From Zizania palustris (lineage: Eukaryota; Streptophyta; Magnoliopsida; Poales; Poaceae), in NCBI GenBank assembly GCA_019279435.1, contig JAAALK010000287.1, positions 17,546,162 through 17,610,161 of the forward strand: a stretch of DNA of 64,000 nucleotides, written 5' to 3'. The notes beneath the pieces are model-generated. The model did not search any database. It worked only from the letters and a program-made list of their open reading frames with translations, and was not told the DNA's origin. Position numbers and translations under genes: made by a program. The first letter of the stretch is position 1. Each line of letters opens with the position of its first letter. This document shows, piece after piece, positions 57,045-64,000 of the stretch.

Positions 57045-58330
57045 TGTTGACACGAAAACGTGCCCCCGCACTTGGGTCAGTTCGATGATCCAAAAGTGTG
57101 CGGATACTTAGGTACAAGCCTAAGCGTGACGCAACACCGACGTCGCGTTCCGACTTCCATTAGTCGTGATAAGGGGGTGGCGTCGCCAGGCAATCAGATC
57201 ACACAAAATAATCCAATTAGCCGAAAGAAATATATTAAACAGAATAAAATCAGCAAACCAGTCGGAGCCTGTCTGCTTCGGAGTGTAGTGCGAAGGGGTC
57301 GCCGAAGTATACCTTCGGCGTCCGGCGCGAAGTGCCTCGCCAAAGTATGCCTTCGGCGTTCGAACTGGTTCGGTCGAAGATGAACTCCGAACAGATCCGG
57401 ACATGACAATCACCTCCGAACGGTGAGGTTCGGCGCGAAGTCTATGATACAGCGAAGTACAAATAAATGACCCAAACGCCGCGTGCGGGCGTGACTTCGT
57501 CCAGAGCGAGGTACGATCGTGGCGAAGCCTGTAGCGATGAAGTGTGCGAGCGAAGCGTGTAGTCGAAGCCCGTAGTCTCACCAAAGGGTGTTCCAGCAAC
57601 CTCTGAAACCAATCTCTTAGCTCTAGAAGCCTCCGACGAAGTAGCTCCGAACTTAGAAACCTGCAACAGAGAGGATTCAAAGTACCAATTTGGCCTGAGG
57701 ACCGAATTCTGCTAAGTGTTGCACTAGTAGCGAAAGTAGCAATCTGTTACGCAGATTAGCGGATACTTCACAGGCGAAGTAACAAGGCGATAGCAATCTA
57801 TTACGTAGATTAACGGATACTTCACAAGCGAAGTAACAAGGATTACCACTGTTCCAAATTGGCCGGCGGAGGGCTTCCAAGCAAACCCACGAAGAGGTAC
57901 AGGAAAATAAAGATAAAGTAAATGCGATCAAAGCTAGGGCTTTGTGTTTGAGTTGTGTTGGGGGGTCCTCTAAGCTCGCCTCGCCTCTCTCTATATAGGG
58001 GCCAAACTTCAGATCTAATCTGCTATAATTCAGCTTGGATGGAGATAAAAACTTAGCCAGAATTGCATCCAACTCTATCTCTGCCGAAGTGGTTTTCGGC
58101 CAGGCCCGTCGAGGCCTGCTCCTTGGGCCGAAGCTTCGGTGGTGTGGGCCTCCGAGGGCTTCCTGGCCGAAGGCCGTGAGCTGGCCAGAGGCTTTCGGAG
58201 CCCACAGCCCAATGGACCTTCGGCCCTATAGGGCTTCGGCCTGACCCCAGACATGTGTATTTTTGGCCCAAATTACCAAAATTGATATTTTGACAATCTC
58301 GGCCATTAATGCCATTTTTTGCTATCAACA
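57045..58330 (-). repeat. 3' LTR of element B
   Basis: A 1286 bp LTR from TGTTGACACG to CTATCAACA, close to the element C LTR (675-1910). The purine-rich tract AAAAGGTAGAGGGCATA lies just inside it on the minus strand. Confidence 0.92.
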
Positions 58331-58417
58331 TATGCCCTCTACCTTTTAGTGAACTGAGTGAACTAAAAGCACAATGAGATGAAGACAATACCGTCCATAT
58401 CGGCTTTTTGACACCCT

Positions 58418-59521
58418 TTATGCTGTTTGCCACACACTTGGGAAATACCTTTTCAAGTACCTACCATTCAAAGCTCTTCGAAACTGCTCTCCCTGCAAAG
58501 ATTCCAACACGTATGCATTGCCGGGAGCGATTTTGGCTATCTTAAAAGGACCTTCCCAACTAGGTGACCATTTACCAAATTTGGGACTCTTCGTGCCTAA
58601 GGGTAAAATCGTCTTCCACACCAAATCTCCTACTTGAAACGATTTTGGTTTAACCTTCTTATTGTAGGCTTTAGCTACTCTCTTCTTGTCTACTTCTATG
58701 GCTTCTAAATCCCTTAGTCTCTTATCGGTCACTTCCTCTAGATTATCCTTCAGAAGAGTTTCATATTCGTTGACCAATAAGCCATCTTGCTTTAACACTC
58801 TTAAGGAGCCAAGATCTACCTCTACAGGCAGAACGACTTCTTGTCCATATACCAATTCATATGGATTGACTTTGGTAGCACCGTGCTTTGTAATTCTACA
58901 AGCCCATAGCGCCTCGGAAAGCACTTCATGCCACCTTTTAGGAAACTCTTCAATTTTCTTCTTAATGAGCTTAATCACGGTTTTATTACTAGACTCGGCC
59001 TGACCATTGGCCTGAGCATAGTAAGGTAAAGAGTTTACCAACTTAATACCATAATATTCGACGAAGTCCCTCACTTCTCCAGAAACAAATGAACTACATT
59101 GATCTGTAGTAAGAGTTTGAGGAATGCCAAACCTATGTATGATGTGCTTCAAGATAAAATCTCGTACCTCATTGTAAGTCATGTTCTTGAGAGGCACGAC
59201 CTCGGTCCACTTAGTGAAGTAATCCATCGCCATCAACACGAACCGATGCCCTTTTGAGGAGGGAGGGTGAATCCGGCCGATGAAGTCTAAACCCCCACCT
59301 CGAAATGACCATGGCTTGATAATAGAATTTAGCAATGAGGCAGGAGCCAACTGAATATTGCCAAACTTCTGACATGCTTCACACCCTCTATAATACTTGA
59401 AACAATCTTTAGTCATAGTCGGCCAATAAAAACCTACTCTTTTGAGCATCCAACTCATTTTCTGGGCCGACTGATGAGTGCCGCAAAGTCCTTCATGGAC
59501 TTCTCCCGTAGCCACCTGGGA
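58418..59521 (-). pseudogene. Element B integrase
   Basis: The integrase inserts the DNA copy into the genome. The zinc-binding start (HEGLCGTHQS ... CEACQKF), the three catalytic acidic positions (Asp in GLDFIGRIHP, Asp in TTDQCSSF, Glu in QANGQAESSNK) and the C-terminal WEGPFKI motif are visible. The frame itself is open for about 365 codons but is separated from the RNase H part by TAA (59522-59524). It ends near the 3' LTR. Confidence 0.88.
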
Positions 59522-60469
59522 TTATTCGTGGTCTAAACACTTCAATAGTACTCCATCGATGGTTCGACGGTACAATGTGTCGTCTATTAACACGAATTTG
59601 AATGCTTGTCGCCGAACCTTATGATCAACCCTTTGGCTAGGGTCTCTCAAATACTGGACGATTGGGATTCTCCAATCACCCTTATAGGTTTCATAGGGTC
59701 TCGCTGGCTCACCTTCTGAAAAAATTTCTAAATTACTGACTTCGGGGTGCCCCCCGAGTCGTTCCTGCTTCTGCCGAAGCCTAGCTGGGCTGGCCATTCG
59801 GAGTGTGCTGGTCCGAAGCCCTCCGGAGGGTTCGGACTCCTGGGAACCCTCACCGTGTGGGGGGCTTCGGCCTATGGCTTCCGGCGTTCCAGGTCCCTTG
59901 GTTGGCAAAGTACTCTGGTCCAGGGACCTCGGCACATAGTGACCTTCGGCCAGAGGGGTCCGACCCGGAGGGTGCGCTTGCCCACTGTCACTAGCTTCGG
60001 CAGTGGGACCAAGCATTGGCTTCTCCAATACAGAAAATTTTCCTCTCCTGACTTGGTAACCAGATGCTTGCTGAGCCAAATCATTTGCAATCGAATTGGC
60101 CTCTCTTGACATGTGCGATATTTTGAAGTCATCAAAAACAACAACTATGTCCAGACATTTATCCAAGTAACTATTCAGCAAGTCGTTAAAGCATTGAGCA
60201 TTTTTAGCCACTTGTTGCACTACTAACAAGGAATCACCGTATGCATGGACATGTCTAGCGCCTACAGATTCTAGTAATTCAAGCTCTAGCAATAGAGCTT
60301 CGTATTCAGCTTGGTTATTAGTGGAAGGAAATTCTAGACGGGCCGAAGTTTCAAAGTGCATCCCATTCGGTGATATGAGAACCACTCCAATACCTTGGCC
60401 ACTCTTGCAAGCAGAACCATCAAAATAGAGTTTCCATGGAACTACCTCAACTAGAGCAACATTATCACT
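59522..60469 (-). pseudogene. Element B second (archaeal-type) RNase H
   Basis: Contains LYFDGSACKSGQGIGVVLIS (about 60378-60437), TNNQAEYEALL, YGDSLLVVQQV and SREANSIANDLAQQASGY: the Asp/Glu/Asp/Asp pattern of the extra RNase H found in Tat-lineage gypsy elements. It is followed by a variable linker up to the TAA at 59522. In frame with both neighbours. Confidence 0.85.
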
Positions 60470-61642
60470 CTAGCTGACATCTATGTGGTGATCAACTATA
60501 AAGTTGGCTACGATTTGGCCTTTCATAGCTCTCAAGGGTTCGTAGGCCAAATCATATTCGATCAACGCGTAAGCCCATTTTCTAATTCTTCCACTTAGAG
60601 TCGGCTTCTGTAACATGTGCTTTATAACATCAGTTTGGCAAACCACAACACATGTAGTGAGGAGAAGATAATGGCGTAATTTGATGCATGCGTAGTAAAG
60701 TGATAAACACAAACGTTCCACAAACACGTACCTGGTTTCGGCGTCCAGCAGGCGGCGACTCAAGAACATGATGATGTACTCTTTTCCTTCCACCTCCTGG
60801 GTTAGCACGGCCCCAATCACGCTATCTTCAGCAGTGATGTATAGCTGAAACGGAATCCCGGCTTTGGGTGCTCTCACCACATGCGGTGATGACAAGCACT
60901 CCTTGATTTTCTCAAAGGCACTTTGTTGGCTTTCCCCCCAAGTGAACTTGGCTTCGTTTCTTAGCCGGAGTATGGGGACAAAGGCATCAATCTTGCTAGA
61001 CAAGTTGGATATAAAGCGACGCAAATAGTTCATCTTGCCTAGCAACTTCTGTACAACCCTTTTGCATGTCGGTGCTGCAATGTTTCTAATCTTCTCCAAC
61101 CTCTTAGGATAAATTTCTATGCCTCTCTCGTGGATCATGAACCCTAAGAACTTACCCGCCGACACACCAAAAGCACACTTGAGCGGGTTCATCTTCAAAC
61201 CATACTGCCGCATTCTCTCAAAAGCAACCTTCAAATCAGCTAAATGGTTTCTCATAGCGTCCGATTTGACTACAACATCATCGATGTAAACTTCTAACAT
61301 AACCCCTAGCAAGTCATGAAAGATTAAGTTCATAGCGCGCTGATACGTGGTGCCAACATTCTTCAAACCAAAAGTCATGATGACCCACTCGAACAAACTG
61401 ACAAAACTAGGGCATCGAAAGGCAGTCTTGTAGATGTCCTCTTCGGCCATAAAGATTTGATTATAGCCAGCATTGCCATCAAGGAAACTCAGTACCTTGT
61501 GTCCTGAAGCATCGTTGATTAGCATGTCGGCTATCGGCATTGGATACTCGTCCTTCGGAGTGGCTCTGTTCAGATCTCTGAAATCAATGCATACCCGTAT
61601 CTTGCCGCTCCCTTTCTTCTCTACAGGCACAATGTTAGCAAC
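60470..61642 (-). pseudogene. Element B reverse transcriptase and first RNase H
   Basis: RT motifs appear in order: VCIDFRDLNRATPKDEYPMP, LSFLDGNAGYNQI, VYIDDVVVKS (the catalytic DD) and LGFMIHERGIEI. The connection and a degenerate first RNase H follow (FQLYITAEDSVIGAVL). It ends at TAG 60470-60472 before the second RNase H in the same frame. TGA at 61643-61645 cuts it from the preceding segment, where a conserved Trp would be expected. Confidence 0.9.
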
Positions 61643-62470
61643 TCATTCCGCGTACCTGCATGGCCTGATAAATTCAGCCTTGAGTAGTCGCTCTACTTCT
61701 TCTTTAACTCGGTCATAGACGACCGAGTTAAAGCGGCGGGGAGGCTGCTTATAAGGCCTAAATCTGGACTTGATAGGCAGCCGATGCTCCACGAGCTCGC
61801 GGCTTAGTCCTGGCATCTCACTATACTTCCATGCGAAACAATCGACATACGACCGAAGTAACTTTATTACTTCAACCTTTTCATCAGGTTGTAAATGTTG
61901 GTTTACAAAAGTCGGCCTCGGGATGCTACCATCACCTATGTCAACCTCCTCCAAGGGATCGGCCGACGCAAAACCTTGTCCTAATTTCTCTACTTCGCTA
62001 AAGTCCCCGATGGCCTTGGCAATGCCGTCTTTACTAGACCGATATTGCTCCACACGAGACTTTAGCCAATCTAGATTACTCTTGCTAGACATGACTATTA
62101 ATACAAAAACAGTCGTGCTACTCCAGCCGGCTTTACATACACTGGTACAAAACGTCCTCCGGATACGGGGATAACCTCTACATCATCACCGTCCCACTGT
62201 ATCAGGCACTGGTGTAGGGTAGAAGGAATTCAGTCGCGCCCGAGTAGCACGCTGTAGTTACCTTGCACATCGACGACGAAAAATGCAGCTGGCAATGTCT
62301 TGTTGCCCACTGTCAACTCCATGGAGAGTACGCCCTTGGCCTCGGAGCTCTCGCCGTTGAAGCCGTTGAGCATCAAGTTGGTCTTCTTCAGGTCATCCTC
62401 GTCCCTGCCAAGTTTCTTTAATAACGAGTAAGGCATTAAGTTAACAGTGGCGCCGCCATCGATGAGCATT
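61643..62470 (-). pseudogene. Element B protease and pre-RT region
   Basis: The aspartic protease active site reads MLIDGGATVNLMPYSLLKKL (from 62469), and the domain ends SVLLGRD before TGA 62230-62232 (Trp expected). The frame continues about 130 bp to TAA/TAG at 62095-62100. A frameshift leads to the next block, 62092-61643, which reads into the RT start (RFRPYKQPPRRF). Confidence 0.85.
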
Positions 62471-62535
62471 CGGGAAATTGGCTTTCCATCGATGTGACCT
62501 CTAACGTAGAGAGGCTTCAGATGGCGAGCCGAGTC

Positions 62536-64000
62536 CTAGGGCTTCTCGAAGATGGCGTTGCGTGGGCCGAGGTTCAATTGAGCGACCTTGGCCTCGTCCT
62601 GCGGTAGGGCGAACTCGGCGGGCAGCGTGACGATGTTGATGTCCATCGCCTGGGGCACGTGCCCCTCGGAGATGGGCGAGTAGTGATCGTAGAGCATGTC
62701 GTCGTTGTCGTCGCTCGGACTAGGAGCCGGGTTGGTTATCTCAACCGGCTTCTCCCTCCATACCTGTTTTGTAGCTGGTCGAGGGCGGATCTCTTCGAAG
62801 ATAGCGTTGCGGTCGTCCTCAGCTTCCTTCTCGCGCATCTCCTGTGCCCGTAGTCATTGTAGGCGTCTCTTCTGTGATTTGGACATGCCTGGAGGTGCCC
62901 AAGATGGCTGCGGCTTGGTGTTGGATGCTATTGTTCGTCTTCTATCAACTCTGGCTGAAGTGGTACTGCGCCCTTTGGCCTTATGCACCCTGTGTTCGGG
63001 GGGGCCTTCGTTGCGAACCTCGATAGTCAGACCGGCCTTGCTCGGCCGATCGAACCCAGCTTCGGCGCGGGCTCTGACCGAAGTATGGGACTCACCTCTG
63101 TCAGACTCCGGCGATGAAGCCTTCGGGATTGGGACCCCCTGAGACCCCACTCTAATCGTGATAGCTTCGGACTTCTTGACTTCGGCCTCCGTGTGCCCGT
63201 ACCCTTTGGCTTCGCTCTGCATGGTACGATTCGGAGGCACCACGGACAGTTTGTTGACGATGCCCCCTCCACTGCATCTGTTTGTCCCTGCCATCCATAA
63301 TACTCCGAAGGAAAACAAGGCATAGTGTTAGGTTGCGGAGGGCACCCCGACCTGGATACGTACGGAGCCCACGGGGTTCCCACCCAGTTGTACGACGGAG
63401 GCATCGGTGGCTCTAGTGGCCTCGCCCACTGTGAGCCGAACCCATTGTCCGGATGGGGGTTCGGTAGAGTCAACGGCGTTTCAGACCATACCAGCGAAGG
63501 GTCCCACCACGCCGGAGGTACGTTCGGCCAATGCGGGCCGAAGCCTCCCGTCGGAGAGTTCGTCCAAAATGGTGTGGGGTTCGGTCATTGGGGGCCGAAG
63601 TTGCTATATAGGGGGTTCGGCCACGGAGGCTCGAAGCCACCACACGGGGGGGTCGGCCATTGAGGCTCGAAGCCGCCGTACGGGGCATCAGGCCATTGTG
63701 GCCCGAAGCCGTTGTGCGGAGGGCTCGGCTGCTTCGGTCCGAAGTCACCCTCAGAAAGTCTTGGACTCTTCAGCTGTCCCAATTTCTTAGTACGGGGACC
63801 TGCTTCCCTGGCCCTTCTTCGATGCTTGTTCAACAGCATGTTGTACGTTACATTCAGCCTCTTGTGAGCCTTAGCCGAGGGGGTGTTAATGTTCTGTTTC
63901 CACACTCCTACCTCGGGGTTCTTCTGTATGAGCGTGCGAGTGCGCGACTCTCCAACAATTACATCCTTCCCCTTAGCCGACACAGCCTGTTCTGGCCGAA
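62536..64000 (-). pseudogene. Element B gag region with tryptophan-proline repeats
   Basis: From the right edge the minus strand encodes a basic segment, then about six imperfect repeats of roughly 12 residues around GFGPQWPxxPYG (about 63450-63750), then MSKSQKRRLQ (about 62857-62886) and an acidic part ending before the protease. Stops: TGA 63585-63587, TGA 62854-62856 (an Arg CGA expected) and TAG 62536-62538. A frameshift lies near 63280. Confidence 0.75.

Larger units (their letters stand above)
57045..64000 (-). mobile_element. Element B: Tat-type Ty3/gypsy retrotransposon (runs off the window)
   Basis: The 3' LTR is 57045-58330. Internal coding follows on the minus strand to the right edge: gag (62536-64000), protease, RT, two RNase H domains and integrase, the order and double RNase H typical of the Tat lineage (RIRE2/Grande-like). 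CTTGG at 57040-57044 is the expected left target copy. Coding is interrupted by in-frame stops and at least two frameshifts, so it is dead. Confidence 0.92.

Overview
This window is nuclear DNA from a grass (Poaceae). It has intron-bearing eukaryotic genes, plant-type LTR retrotransposons (both Ty3/gypsy and Ty1/copia), CACTA transposons with grass-type termini, and MITE-like elements. I cannot fix the species; a grass with a repeat-rich genome fits. Most of the 64 kb is nested transposable elements, with a few host genes between them.

Layout. 1-6.7 kb: the 5' part of a minus-strand gypsy element (element C, LTR 675-1910) inserted in an older LTR, then two solo LTRs with perfect target-site duplications (3548-4670 and 4712-6726). 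7.5-23.8 kb: a Pumilio-family (PUF) RNA-binding gene split inside its first recognised coding exon by a copia element (7982-21088). That copia element is itself split by a non-autonomous LTR element (12045-18968), which carries a spliced cellular-style gene in antisense, with its own TATA box. 25.5-35.3 kb: a ten-exon gene for a LIN1/CD2BP2-like U5 snRNP protein; every splice junction keeps frame, although its introns hold two nested LTR elements, a solo LTR and a probable DNA transposon. 35.3-47.8 kb: intergenic, with one small candidate gene (38749-39207), two CACTA elements and a MITE. 47.8-49.7 kb: a six-exon ceramide synthase (LAG1/ASC1-like) gene. 50-55 kb: a solo LTR, an LTR-like remnant, a decayed agmatine deiminase pseudogene on the minus strand, and a gag-only LTR element just upstream of that pseudogene's start. 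55.6-64 kb: two related gypsy elements of the Tat type (two RNase H domains), one inserted in the other; the inner one runs off the window end.

The two host genes that look functional are LIN1/CD2BP2-like (pre-mRNA splicing) and LAG1/ASC1-like (ER sphingolipid synthesis). The PUF and agmatine deiminase loci look broken. Element boundaries rest on matching LTRs, TG..CA ends, primer-binding sites and target-site duplications read directly from the sequence. Family names come from motif recognition and were not database-checked. LTR similarities are estimated by eye.
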